Source of the DNA: Chlorobiaceae bacterium
GTDB lineage: Bacteria; Bacteroidota; Chlorobiia; Chlorobiales; Chlorobiaceae
Length of the DNA stretch: 64,000 nt
Direction of reading: 5' to 3'
Assembly: GCA_013334225.1 (NCBI GenBank)
Contig: JAAXXY010000011.1
Location: 1 to 64,000, forward strand
Shown here one piece after another: positions 33,278 to 42,400 of the stretch (position 1 is the first letter of the stretch; each line of letters opens with the position of its first letter). The notes below the pieces were generated by a model. The model was not told where the DNA came from. It ran no database searches and saw nothing but the letters and a program-made list of their open reading frames with translations. Both the position numbers and the translations under genes were made by a program.

Positions 33278-33322
33278 CGAGGCTGTCCCGGAAGCAATAC
33301 CCTGGTCAGCCTCGCTTTTTTT
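33278..33322 (+). terminator. Rho-independent terminator after sod
   Basis: CGAGGCTG ... CAGCCTCG followed by CTTTTTTTT. Confidence 0.85.
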
Positions 33323-33326
33323 TCTG

Positions 33327-34205
33327 TCACATCCAGGGAAGGATGCGCGCATCATCGAGACTGATAACCCTCGCTTTTTTGGGCAGAGATAATTTCAGGG
33401 GAATTGTGGTCGACTTCAGCACCCTTTCATCATAGGCTATCACAAGCTGATTTTCTTTTTGTCCCTCATCAGAGTCCCTGAAAAGGATCATCTCTATTTT
33501 CTTTGGAACCAGCACGCTTCGTCCATCTACCTTGCATATTTCGAAATCCCTGAAATGCAATTCGGTTTTGGCACTGCCGGAACTGTTCCTGAGAATGAGG
33601 GCACTGAGTGTTTTGTTCGATGGATCGATTATCACTTCTTTGGTGCCAGCCTGAGTGTCAAGTGTAAAAAGAAGCTTTCCCGATCCTTTCCTGACTGATT
33701 TTATGGCACTTTCCGGTTCAGTTATCCTGACAAGGCCGAGCAGGGTTTCCGAAAGCAGCCTGTAACCCGAATTCACTCCGAGCATTTTCTCGATATTCCT
33801 GTCGCTGTTGCTTCCGAGAAACAACCTGTTGTTCAGCATATCGTGAACAAAAAGGGAATCCCTTCGGAAAAACATGTCCGCAACCGGCCAGTTGAGCAAA
33901 CCGGAACTTACGATCATCCGGGCCTCTTTTCCCCTGTTGAGCTGAATGTTGCAGAACAAACGATCCTTTCGTTTCGGAGTTTTGATCCAGACATCGGCAT
34001 ATCCATCGAGAGAGCCGATAAACGGCGAAGCTTTAGCGACTTCGCGATACAATGCGGCATATTCAGGACTCAGTACAGTATGTTCAACCGGGATCTCTTC
34101 CTTGCTGACTGTCTGAAACCGCGCACAGCCGGACATCAGGAAAAGCAGCAGCAAAGCCGCTGAAAACAATATTCCTCTCTTTTTCCTCATTATTCTCTGA
34201 AGCAA
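33327..34205 (-). CDS. Putative lipoprotein, DUF4292-like
   Basis: 292 aa; LLLLFLMSGCARF lipobox, DGYADVWIKTPKRKDRLFCNIQLNRGKEARM pattern. Confidence 0.6.
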   Translation of the reverse strand: MLQRIMRKKRGILFSAALLLLFLMSGCARFQTVSKEEIPVEHTVLSPEYAALYREVAKASPFIGSLDGYADVWIKTPKRKDRLFCNIQLNRGKEARMIVSSGLLNWPVADMFFRRDSLFVHDMLNNRLFLGSNSDRNIEKMLGVNSGYRLLSETLLGLVRITEPESAIKSVRKGSGKLLFTLDTQAGTKEVIIDPSNKTLSALILRNSSGSAKTELHFRDFEICKVDGRSVLVPKKIEMILFRDSDEGQKENQLVIAYDERVLKSTTIPLKLSLPKKARVISLDDARILPWM

Positions 34206-34409
34206 TTAATGCAGCTTTATTTCCGTCCGACATGCAGCCGGTTTTCCGTTAAAATAAAAACATTTACCTTGCACCTCCATAAAATCGGGCTTATGCTGCG
34301 ACTTTAGCCACCTTTTCCCGAAGTCCGTAAATCAACAGTTGCACGGCCATGAAAAATTCAGTTTAATGTAACATCATGTCATTCAATTCAACAATCTCAT
34401 TTTCATTCC

Positions 34410-35591
34410 ATGCACTCTCTCTACCTTAAACCGAAAGAACATCACCGTATCCAGAAAGGACATCTCTGGGTGTTCAGCAATGAACTTGAGAACGTACCAC
34501 ACGATATCGCGGCAGGTGAGACCGTAAAACTCTTCACCCATGACAAAAAATTTCTCGGGACAGGTTTTTTCAATCCGGGCTCGCTCATTTCCTTCAGGCT
34601 CATTTCACGGAACGACGAGCTGCCCGACAAGGATTTTTTCAGAAGAAAGATAGTTGAAGCTCTCAGGTTGCGTGACAAAATCTACAGGGACGACGACACC
34701 AATGCCTACCGCATTGTTCATGGTGAATCAGATGGTCTGCCTGGACTTGTCATCGACCGCTTCAACCGGGCCGTTGTACTTCAGGCTTTTTCAGCAGGGA
34801 TGGACAGGCATCTGCCCCTTGTTTCCGAAGTCCTTCAGGAACTTCTTGATCCGGAAGTGATCGTAGTCCGAAACGAATCGGTGCTGAGAGAACTCGAAGG
34901 CCTGCCGATCTACAAGGACATTATCAAGGGTGAACGTCCGGGTTGCATTCAAACAATTCACGATGCAGGCATCAGCTTCGAAGTTGATCTGTTTGAAGGA
35001 CAGAAGACCGGCTTTTTTCTCGACCAGAGGGAAAACCGCCGCATCATCAGAAAGTTTTCCGATGGGGCCGATGTGCTTGACGTTTTCACGAACGATGGAG
35101 GGTTCGCCCTCAATGCGCTATACGGAGGAGCGAAATCTGCCATTCTGCTCGATTCGTCGCAGGATGCGCTGCAGCGTGCCGAACGCAACGCGAGGCTCAA
35201 TAACTTCAAGGAATACAGCCTTGTCGTTTCCGACGCTTTCGATATGCTTGAAGAGATGGTTAAAGCTCAGGAGACATTCGATCTTGTCGTTCTCGATCCT
35301 CCGAGTTTCACAAAAAGCCGCAAAAACCTTCCTGCCGCTCTCAAAGCCTACAAAAAGCTCAACAGGCTCGGCCTGCAGCTCCTGAAAAGCGGCGGTTTTC
35401 TTGCAACGGCGTCATGCAGTCATCATGTCCCGGAAGAGGACTTCCTGCAGAGCGTTCACCAGGCGGCTCTCGCTGAAGGATGCCAGCTTCGCATGATTTA
35501 CCGGAACTCGCAGCCGTTCGACCATCCCGTGCTGCTCGCCATGCCTGAAACAGGATACCTCAAGTTCGCCTGTTTCTACGTGACGCGCTGA
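34410..35591 (+). CDS. RlmI/YccW-like class I SAM-dependent rRNA methyltransferase (PUA + MTase)
   Basis: 393 aa; [49 protein letters not shown]. Confidence 0.9.
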   Translation: MHSLYLKPKEHHRIQKGHLWVFSNELENVPHDIAAGETVKLFTHDKKFLGTGFFNPGSLISFRLISRNDELPDKDFFRRKIVEALRLRDKIYRDDDTNAYRIVHGESDGLPGLVIDRFNRAVVLQAFSAGMDRHLPLVSEVLQELLDPEVIVVRNESVLRELEGLPIYKDIIKGERPGCIQTIHDAGISFEVDLFEGQKTGFFLDQRENRRIIRKFSDGADVLDVFTNDGGFALNALYGGAKSAILLDSSQDALQRAERNARLNNFKEYSLVVSDAFDMLEEMVKAQETFDLVVLDPPSFTKSRKNLPAALKAYKKLNRLGLQLLKSGGFLATASCSHHVPEEDFLQSVHQAALAEGCQLRMIYRNSQPFDHPVLLAMPETGYLKFACFYVTR

Positions 35592-35613
35592 CGAATGCTT
35601 GCTGACGTCCGGA

Positions 35614-36195
35614 TCACTTTCTAAAATCCCTGATCAGATCGTAAACCTCCCGCCATGATGCAGCCCTCGGGCCTGCAATATGGCGGTTGGTGCTGTTGGC
35701 GAAACAGATCGTGAACAATCCTTTCTCCCGGAGCTGCGTAATGTTGTCCGGCGTATCCTCGACATAGATATCGGCACCGACTTGCTCTTTCTCTTTCATG
35801 AAACAGAGATCCCAGTATGGAATTCCGTGGCTGTCGAGCCAGTCGACGGTCTGCTGAACCGCCGAAGCATGAAAATAATGGATGAACAGGCGGTGGGTGA
35901 TGATCCTTATCCGGTAGCCTTCATCCGAAAGCATGCGAAGGTACTTGCGGGCCCCCGGTATCATGGGCATGGTTTTGAAAAGCTCGCGCTGCGTCACCGC
36001 GAAACGGTGGAGGCTTTCATACTGGCTCCTGTCGGTTATCCCCCATTCGGACAAACCATAGGAGACCTCTGCAGATAGCTCACCGGGCGTGCATTCGAAC
36101 CACTCAGCGGCGATCTCCCTCATGCGCGCATAGAAATCGGCGCACACACCGTCGAGATCGACTCCGATAACGGTTTTCGGTTTTTCCTTCATCAC
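35614..36195 (-). CDS. HAD-like 5'(3')-deoxyribonucleotidase family protein
   Basis: 193 aa; [35 protein letters not shown]. Confidence 0.8.
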   Translation of the reverse strand: MMKEKPKTVIGVDLDGVCADFYARMREIAAEWFECTPGELSAEVSYGLSEWGITDRSQYESLHRFAVTQRELFKTMPMIPGARKYLRMLSDEGYRIRIITHRLFIHYFHASAVQQTVDWLDSHGIPYWDLCFMKEKEQVGADIYVEDTPDNITQLREKGLFTICFANSTNRHIAGPRAASWREVYDLIRDFRK

Positions 36196-36225
36196 TCCGG
36201 CTTAACTGGTTATCACTCCTGTCAT

Positions 36226-37032
36226 TCAGAATGCGCGGTCGAAACTTCTGCGGTGCTTCATGGTAATCTCATGCTCTTCACCAAGAAAACGGAAAATCGC
36301 TATGCACGCTTTCCGTGATCCGTCATCATCATAGTAGCGGTTCTCTTTCAGTACACCGATAAAACGCTCGATAGCTCCGTCGAAATCCTCCTGCCGAAGC
36401 TTGCTGATCGCCTCAAGATACTCTTTTTTTGCAGTATCTTCCTCAAATATTGAAGGGTCAAGGGTAATGAGCCTTCCAATCGTCCTGATCGTCTCTGAAA
36501 GGCTCGCATACTGAGGCTCATGTTCGAGAAATGCACAGAGACGGAGAGCCTCTTCAGTATGGGAAAAGAGGTAGACCCTTGCCAGAAGCGATATGACCTG
36601 AAGGTTCTCCGGCTCTTTATGCAGCACACCTTCGAGAAGTACCGCCGCTTTTGAAGGCTCGCCCTGAAGCATGCAGTTCATGGCTGCCTCTATATCCTTT
36701 TCGTAAGGGCTTGGAACGGCTTTTTTAAGCCACTCCTGCAACTGGTATTCCGGAAGGGCGCCGGAGAATTCATCGATTACCACACCATCGACAAAAAGCT
36801 TCACATTCGGTATACTCCTCACCTTGAAGTTTGCTGCTATGTCCTGGTGTTCTTCGGTATCGATCTTTACCAGCTCCCATCTGTCTGTGTTGCTGGCTGC
36901 GAGTTTTTCGAGGAGAGGAGCGAGCATCCTGCAGGGTGCGCACCACTCCGCCCAGAAATCAACAAGTACAGGAATTTCCCTGCTGCGCTCTATAACGTCG
37001 TGCTGAAAATCCAGCTTCTTTTCTGCGTTCAT
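36226..37032 (-). CDS. Thioredoxin-domain protein with TPR-like C-terminus (YbbN/CnoX-like)
   Basis: From ATG 37032 (N-terminal 47 aa of listed ORF come largely from MITE copy B region); VLVDFWAEWCAPCRMLAPLLEKL. Confidence 0.88.
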   Translation of the reverse strand: MNAEKKLDFQHDVIERSREIPVLVDFWAEWCAPCRMLAPLLEKLAASNTDRWELVKIDTEEHQDIAANFKVRSIPNVKLFVDGVVIDEFSGALPEYQLQEWLKKAVPSPYEKDIEAAMNCMLQGEPSKAAVLLEGVLHKEPENLQVISLLARVYLFSHTEEALRLCAFLEHEPQYASLSETIRTIGRLITLDPSIFEEDTAKKEYLEAISKLRQEDFDGAIERFIGVLKENRYYDDDGSRKACIAIFRFLGEEHEITMKHRRSFDRAF

Positions 37033-37111
37033 GTTGGCAATTATCCGTAAATGGTTCTTTATAAAAGTTATGAACCTGATCGGTTCTTGTGAATATCCTT
37101 GTCGGAAGTTC

Positions 37112-37404
37112 TTGTTACTCCTGCTATTAAAACTTTCAATTCTGGTTGGAAACAATAGCTCATATTTTGTCATTCTGAGCCCCCTGTATCCGGCCGCTAC
37201 CGCACACGGACCATGAACAACAAATCAGTGAATTTTGGTCAGTGAATATGCTGAAAGCAGTACTTGTTCATGGAAAGCAAAGCGAAGAATCCATAAATTA
37301 TTGAATAATAATAAAATGGATTCTTCATTCCGCTACGCTTCATTACGGAATGACAGACCAGATGCATGTATTTCCTTGCGACTTATTATTGCCAGATCAA
37401 TAAG
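37112..37404 (+). repeat. MITE-like element, copy B (long-insert variant)
   Basis: TTGTTACTCCTGCTATTAAAACT...GAAGAATCCATAAATTATTGAATAATAATAAAATGGATTCTTCATTCCGC...CTTATTATTGCCAGATCAATAA with extra ~105 bp. Confidence 0.85.
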
Positions 37405-37645
37405 TCATGCAGGTCGTATCGGACCAAATTTCACAAGTATCTCCAACAAGTATACGCATGATTTTAACAATCAGCATGATAAAACGGAATAATTGCCTGG
37501 AAGGATTTTACAACGGAAAATCGTCAGCTGCTGAAGTACAGGTGCAGTTTCACTGACTCCTGCTGTCCGGATGCTGGCAGCTCAGCAAATGCAACCGCGA
37601 AACGTTGCCGCAGGGTACATTGAACCGGGTGGGATATGAAATAAA

Positions 37646-37668
37646 GAAGGGGGCTTTTTCGGCCCCCT
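37646..37668 (-). terminator. Likely hcp terminator
   Basis: GGGGGC-TTTTTCG-GCCCCC hairpin just downstream of the hcp stop (minus strand); weak T-tract. Confidence 0.55.
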
Positions 37669-37683
37669 CCATGTATAGATGCT

Positions 37684-39312
37684 TCAGGCTCCGGCCATCA
37701 TCGCTTCGATATCTCCGGTAACGGTACCGATTGGTTTGATGCCGAATTTCTCGACAAGCACCGCAGCCACGTTCGGAGTGAGGAACTCGGGTAGTGTAGG
37801 CCCGAGCCTGATTCCCTTGACGCCAAGATAGAGCAGGGCGAGCAGAACCGTAACGGCTTTCTGTTCATACCAGGCGATATCGAAGGAAATCGGCAGGTCA
37901 TTGATATCCTCGAGACCGAATACCTCCTTGAGTTTCAGCGCTATGACGGCCAGCGAATAGGAATCGTTGCACTGACCGGCATCGAGCACACGAGGAATGC
38001 CGCCGATATCACCGAGCTCGAGCTTGTTGTAACGGTACTTCGCACATCCTGCTGTCAGGATCACGGTATCTTCCGGAAGTCCGGATGCGACATCGGTGTA
38101 GTACTGCCTTGAATTCTGCCGGCCGTCGCACCCTGCCATGACGACAAACCGCTTGATGGCGCCGGATTTCACAGCACCGACAACCTTGTCTGCAAGGGCG
38201 AGCACCTGGTTATGCGCAAAACCGCCGACAATCGTGCCGTTCTCGATCTCCTTCGGCGGCTGGCAGTTTTTTGCAAGTTCAACAAGAGGCGAGAAATCCT
38301 TGCTGCCGCCTTCCGGTCTCGCCGGTATATGCCTCAGCCCCGGGTAACCTGCCATTCCGGTCGTGAACATCCGGTTCCGGTAGGCTTCTTTTACTGGCAC
38401 GATACAGTTCGTGGTCATGAGAACAGGGCCGTTGAACGAATCGAACTCCCTGTCCTGTGACCACCAGGAGTTGCCGTAGTTGCCCACGAAATGCGTGTAT
38501 TTCTTGAATGCAGGATAATAGTGCGCCGGAAGCATTTCGCAGTGTGTATAGACATCGATGCCGGTTCCTTCCGTCTGCCTGAGCAGATCTTCAAGGTCGC
38601 GCAGATCGTGGCCTGAAACGAGGATGCCGGGGCGGTTTCCGACACCCGTCTTCACAGTCGTGATGACAGGGTTGCCGTAGGTTTCGGTATTTGCCCTGTC
38701 GAGCAGAGCCATAGCCTTGACGGCCGCTGCACCGGTTTCAAGGACGAGCGCTGTCAATTCATCGGCATCGAGCGTTTTTGCAATCGCACCAAGTCCCTTG
38801 ATATAAAAAACATAGATATCGTCATCGTGGTAGCCAAGCACCGCAGCATGATCGGTATAGGCGGCAAGACCTTTAATACCGTAAAGCACAAGGCTTTTCA
38901 GTGACTGCAGATCCTCGTTCGCACTGAGGTTTTCGATCCCCGTGGTCATAGCTTTCAGAAGAAAATCCTCCTTCGTGCTGCCGTTCCAGCGTACCGCATC
39001 GTAATCCGGAACCTGGGCGAGCGATGTCTTCAGTTCGTCACGCATGGCAAGCGTCTTCCTGATCTGACAGACAATGGCTTCATCGTCGAAATTGGTGTTG
39101 GTAACGGTCACGAACAGCGATTCACTGATGAGCTGGCCAACCGTTCTCGAAACGCTTCCCGCAAGCTCGCCTGCGACAAGTGCAAGCCCTTCGCAGGCAT
39201 ATACCAGCACATCCTGAAGTTTCGCCGTCATTTCATCCTTGCCGCAAACGCCTCTCGCTATACATCCGGTTCCCCTGATGCTTTCCTGGCACTGGTCACA
39301 ATACATTCCCAT
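37684..39312 (-). CDS. hcp: Hydroxylamine reductase / hybrid-cluster protein
   Basis: 542 aa; [64 protein letters not shown]. Confidence 0.95.
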   Translation of the reverse strand: MGMYCDQCQESIRGTGCIARGVCGKDEMTAKLQDVLVYACEGLALVAGELAGSVSRTVGQLISESLFVTVTNTNFDDEAIVCQIRKTLAMRDELKTSLAQVPDYDAVRWNGSTKEDFLLKAMTTGIENLSANEDLQSLKSLVLYGIKGLAAYTDHAAVLGYHDDDIYVFYIKGLGAIAKTLDADELTALVLETGAAAVKAMALLDRANTETYGNPVITTVKTGVGNRPGILVSGHDLRDLEDLLRQTEGTGIDVYTHCEMLPAHYYPAFKKYTHFVGNYGNSWWSQDREFDSFNGPVLMTTNCIVPVKEAYRNRMFTTGMAGYPGLRHIPARPEGGSKDFSPLVELAKNCQPPKEIENGTIVGGFAHNQVLALADKVVGAVKSGAIKRFVVMAGCDGRQNSRQYYTDVASGLPEDTVILTAGCAKYRYNKLELGDIGGIPRVLDAGQCNDSYSLAVIALKLKEVFGLEDINDLPISFDIAWYEQKAVTVLLALLYLGVKGIRLGPTLPEFLTPNVAAVLVEKFGIKPIGTVTGDIEAMMAGA

Positions 39313-39317
39313 ATCAA

Positions 39318-39746
39318 TTACTCCTTCGTTTTTTGTTTTTGTGTCTGAAGGCTGCAGAGGGCCGCCATTTTCCTGTCCCAGGCAGCCTCTTCCACATCGC
39401 CTTTTTTATCCTTCAACTGAGCCCTGTTCAGATAAGCTGAACGCAGCAGTCGCCTGTTGTTCGGCTTTCTCGATATGATCTCGGTAAAATCCCCGATCGC
39501 CCCTTCGATATCCCCTTTTTCCATTCTCGCAATTCCACGATTGCCATAAGCGGTGATCATCTCCCGAAACCGGAGGCCGATCTTAAGGGCCATGGTGAAA
39601 TCCTTGATCGCCCCTTCGAAATCGCCGCTGCAGCTTCTGGCATTCGCCCTGTCATAGAACGCTTCGGCATTGTCGGGATGTTCCTCAATGATCCGGCTGA
39701 TCTCTTCGACACTGCCGCGGTACCCGCCAAGTGCATCTTTCAGCAT
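39318..39746 (-). CDS. TPR protein
   Basis: [35 protein letters not shown] and two further repeats. Confidence 0.8.
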   Translation of the reverse strand: MLKDALGGYRGSVEEISRIIEEHPDNAEAFYDRANARSCSGDFEGAIKDFTMALKIGLRFREMITAYGNRGIARMEKGDIEGAIGDFTEIISRKPNNRRLLRSAYLNRAQLKDKKGDVEEAAWDRKMAALCSLQTQKQKTKE

Positions 39747-39768
39747 GTCTCCTCCCCTCTTTTCATCT

Positions 39769-40668
39769 TCAGATCCACTCTTCCGACAAAATGCCGCCCT
39801 GTATTCCGACAACCACCTTCTTTACCGGAACCTTGCGGGTGGCTTTCGAAAGCGCTTCGGAAACAATCGAAACGAGCCCCCAGCAGCATGGCACCTCCAT
39901 GATCGCAACCGTGATGGTATTGATCTTCGCCATATCGATCATGGCAGTCAGTTTTTCCACATAGACCTCCATGTTGGTATCGAGTTTCGGGCATGCGATA
40001 GCGAGGCTTTTTCCCTTCATCCAGGAACCGTGAAAATCACCGACGGCAAATGCCGTGCAGTCCGCCGCGAGAAGCAGGTCGGAACCCTGATAATATGGCG
40101 CCAGAGGTGTTACGAGATGAAGCTGGATAGGCCATTGCCTCAGCGCGCTTCCGGCGGGAGCCGATTGCTGCTGCAGAGGTGCTGCCCCGGTGTTTCCATT
40201 CCTGCTGAAATCCATCATTCTGCTGCCCGGGCATCCACCGCCGGCAGCATGATGATGAGGGTGGGCATGCTCCTTTTTAATCTCTGGCTCAACAGCAACT
40301 TCAGCCACCTCTTCAAGCGGATTGGCTATCCCCTGCTCTTCGAGGTATTCGAGGGCATCACGGAGGTAACCTTCCTGCCCGTGATCGATCAGGTGGCGCA
40401 AATGTGCCGCGATAACATTGGGACCGGCTTTCGCAATGCTCTCGTGCATGACCCGTTTTTCATCGTATGGCTGGGCTTCCCGGTTTTCGATCTTCATGGC
40501 GCCGGTCGGACAGTGGCCTACACATGCTCCGAGCCCATCGCAGAAGAGATCGCTGATAAGGCGCGCCTTGCCGTCTATAACCTGCAGGGCCCCTTCCGGG
40601 CACGCAGGAATACAGTCGCCGCAACCGGTGCATTTTTTCTCGTCTATGGTTATTATCTGCCGTTTCAT
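39769..40668 (-). CDS. 4Fe-4S ferredoxin-domain iron-sulfur protein of the hcp locus
   Basis: CTGCGDCIPACPEGAL and FCDGLGACVGHCPTGAM double cluster motif; long C-terminal domain. Confidence 0.85.
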   Translation of the reverse strand: MKRQIITIDEKKCTGCGDCIPACPEGALQVIDGKARLISDLFCDGLGACVGHCPTGAMKIENREAQPYDEKRVMHESIAKAGPNVIAAHLRHLIDHGQEGYLRDALEYLEEQGIANPLEEVAEVAVEPEIKKEHAHPHHHAAGGGCPGSRMMDFSRNGNTGAAPLQQQSAPAGSALRQWPIQLHLVTPLAPYYQGSDLLLAADCTAFAVGDFHGSWMKGKSLAIACPKLDTNMEVYVEKLTAMIDMAKINTITVAIMEVPCCWGLVSIVSEALSKATRKVPVKKVVVGIQGGILSEEWI

Positions 40669-40689
40669 AATCAATCGCTCCCTGTATAA

Positions 40690-41157
40690 TTAATGTTGCA
40701 AACTTTCGGTCAGGCGGGCACTTTCCGATGCCTGATGCAGTCCGTTCACCATCTGAAGGTTTCGAAAAAGAGTGCCGATCGTGATCTTCTCGAATTCGTT
40801 GCTGACAACCTGCTCGATTCGCATGATTTCGTGGCGTAAAACGCAGGTCGCCCTGTTTTTGCATAGCTGCTTTCTGAACATGCACTCGGAAACCTGGACT
40901 TTCCCCTGAAAACCCTCGATCAGATGTTTGACCTGGATCTTGTCAGCGTCCTTATGCAGCTTGAAACCGCCCTGAACCCCCTCTTTCGAAATGATCAGCT
41001 CCATCCCGATCATCTCCTGCAAAAGACCGCGGAGAAACTGGTAAGGAATATCCTGTTCGGCCGAAATTGTTTTCGCCGAAACATAGGAATCCTTTCCTGC
41101 GGCAAGCGCCAGAAGAGCCCGGATAGCGTAATCAGTTTTTTTGGTCAGTACTTTCAT
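40690..41157 (-). CDS. Rrf2 family transcriptional regulator
   Basis: 155 aa; TKKTDYAIRALLALA, SAKTISAEQDIPYQFLRGLLQEM; Cys triad CMFRKQLCKNRATC. Confidence 0.9.
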   Translation of the reverse strand: MKVLTKKTDYAIRALLALAAGKDSYVSAKTISAEQDIPYQFLRGLLQEMIGMELIISKEGVQGGFKLHKDADKIQVKHLIEGFQGKVQVSECMFRKQLCKNRATCVLRHEIMRIEQVVSNEFEKITIGTLFRNLQMVNGLHQASESARLTESLQH

Positions 41158-41173
41158 TATCCCATATCTTAAT

Positions 41174-41192
41174 TGATACTAATTTAGTATCA
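41174..41192. promoter_or_regulatory. Perfect 19-bp palindrome, candidate Rrf2 operator
   Basis: TGATACTAA-T-TTAGTATCA, 16 nt before the Rrf2 start codon. Confidence 0.65.
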
Positions 41193-41385
41193 GTTTATAA
41201 AAAAACAAACATTATTCTTCGTTCCGCAATAAAAAAAGACTTTTTTTATCCGTTTATCAGCCCACCCTGACATGAGCGCAAGGGCCTTGTCAACGCTAAA
41301 TCAAAGTAAATGTGAGATTTACGATCGTTCACCGAAACATGTCATGCGGAGCATGAAATATGAATGACCAGGCGTGAGGGTAATG

Positions 41386-41414
41386 AAAAAGGCCGGAAAA
41401 CGGTTCCGGCCTTT
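41386..41414 (-). terminator. Rho-independent terminator for the 57-aa ORF
   Basis: Minus strand AAAGGCCGG-aaccgtttt-CCGGCCTTTTTC. Confidence 0.8.
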
Positions 41415-41486
41415 GATAACAGTCAGTGTGAAGAAGCTTGCGTTCCCCGCTTCGTGATCGAAAAAACGGCTCGGGAAAGTCTGAAA

Positions 41487-41660
41487 TCACAGCCGAAGTT
41501 CGGCTATGGCGCTTTTGATGAAGTCGTATGCATCCTCGAGAAATTTCAGGGCCTGACGTATTTCGTAATCGTCGTCCACATCATCTTTTGCCCTGTCGAG
41601 CCGCTTTTTGGCATCCTCGACAGCATTGGCGGCAAGCTGCAGTTTGGAAATGACCGGCAT
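41487..41660 (-). CDS. Small charged helical protein (57 aa), not in ORF track
   Basis: Own translation MPVISKLQLAANAVEDAKKRLDRAKDDVDDDYEIRQALKFLEDAYDFIKSAIAELRL*, followed by a strong terminator. Confidence 0.65.
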   Translation of the reverse strand: MPVISKLQLAANAVEDAKKRLDRAKDDVDDDYEIRQALKFLEDAYDFIKSAIAELRL

Positions 41661-41892
41661 ATCGTTATTTCACTCCCGTTTTGGATTACTGTGACAATTT
41701 TTTTCAGGTACCAGCAAAAAAAACTGTTCCGATAGCAGAATCGATCAGAATAAGATCCAAAAAAGAACCTCGAACATGCTCTCTTATCTTTAAAGATAAC
41801 TAAAATTTCTTTCATCCTGTTATTTATCGGGATTTGACAGGCATGAGGCGGCACCCTTAATAACGCAGACACTCGACGAATTCCCGGTTACC

Positions 41893-42089
41893 GTTATTGC
41901 TCCGGCAACAATAAGTTGCAAGAAAATCTATGCAACGGGGCTGTCATTCCGCTATGAAGCGTAGCGGAATGAAGAATCCATTTTATTACTATTCTATAAT
42001 TTATGGATTCTTCGCATTGCTCAGAATGACAAAATCGGAGTTATTGTTGCTAACCAGGATTGGCAGTTTTAATTGCCGCAGTAATAATA
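41893..42089 (-). repeat. MITE-like element, copy C
   Basis: TIRs GTTATTGCTCCGGCAAC.../...TTGCCGCAGTAATAATA; internal GAATCCATTTTATTACTATTCTATAATTTATGGATTC hairpin. Confidence 0.85.
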
Positions 42090-42209
42090 TCGGCATGAAA
42101 ACAGCGGAACTGCCCGGGCAACGTACCCTCGGCCATTGCATATCGGTGGTTGAATTCCCTCGGGGCGTTTAAAAAAAACGACATTGTTCTGACGTAAAGC
42201 ATACAGGAG

Positions 42210-42292
42210 GGCGGACATTCCTGTCCGCCATTCAAACATATCCCTCGCTATTGAATTTGATTGTTTTTGAATGGCGGGTTGGAAAACCCGCC
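42210..42292. repeat. Cluster of three nested palindromes
   Basis: GGCGGACA-TTCC-TGTCCGCC; CCGCCATTCAAA...TTTGAATGGCGG; GGCGGGTT-GGAA-AACCCGCC. Confidence 0.85.
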
Positions 42293-42400
42293 CCACTTGA
42301 AACCCTCACCGCTGACGCACCGTCTCCTCACGGGGCACAACGGCCTGCCCAATAGCCTCGTTATATTCGACTCAGGCGTAACTTTCCCGAACCTGAACCC

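Noticed and set aside
39670-40689. 339-aa + strand ORF
   Set aside because: Antisense to the ferredoxin-type gene with intact 4Fe-4S motifs.
41231-41247. AAAAAAAG-A-CTTTTTTT palindrome upstream of Rrf2
   Set aside because: Low-complexity homopolymer symmetry; less convincing than the 19-bp palindrome nearby.
41364-41735. 123-aa + strand ORF
   Set aside because: Overlaps the better supported 57-aa minus ORF and its terminator.
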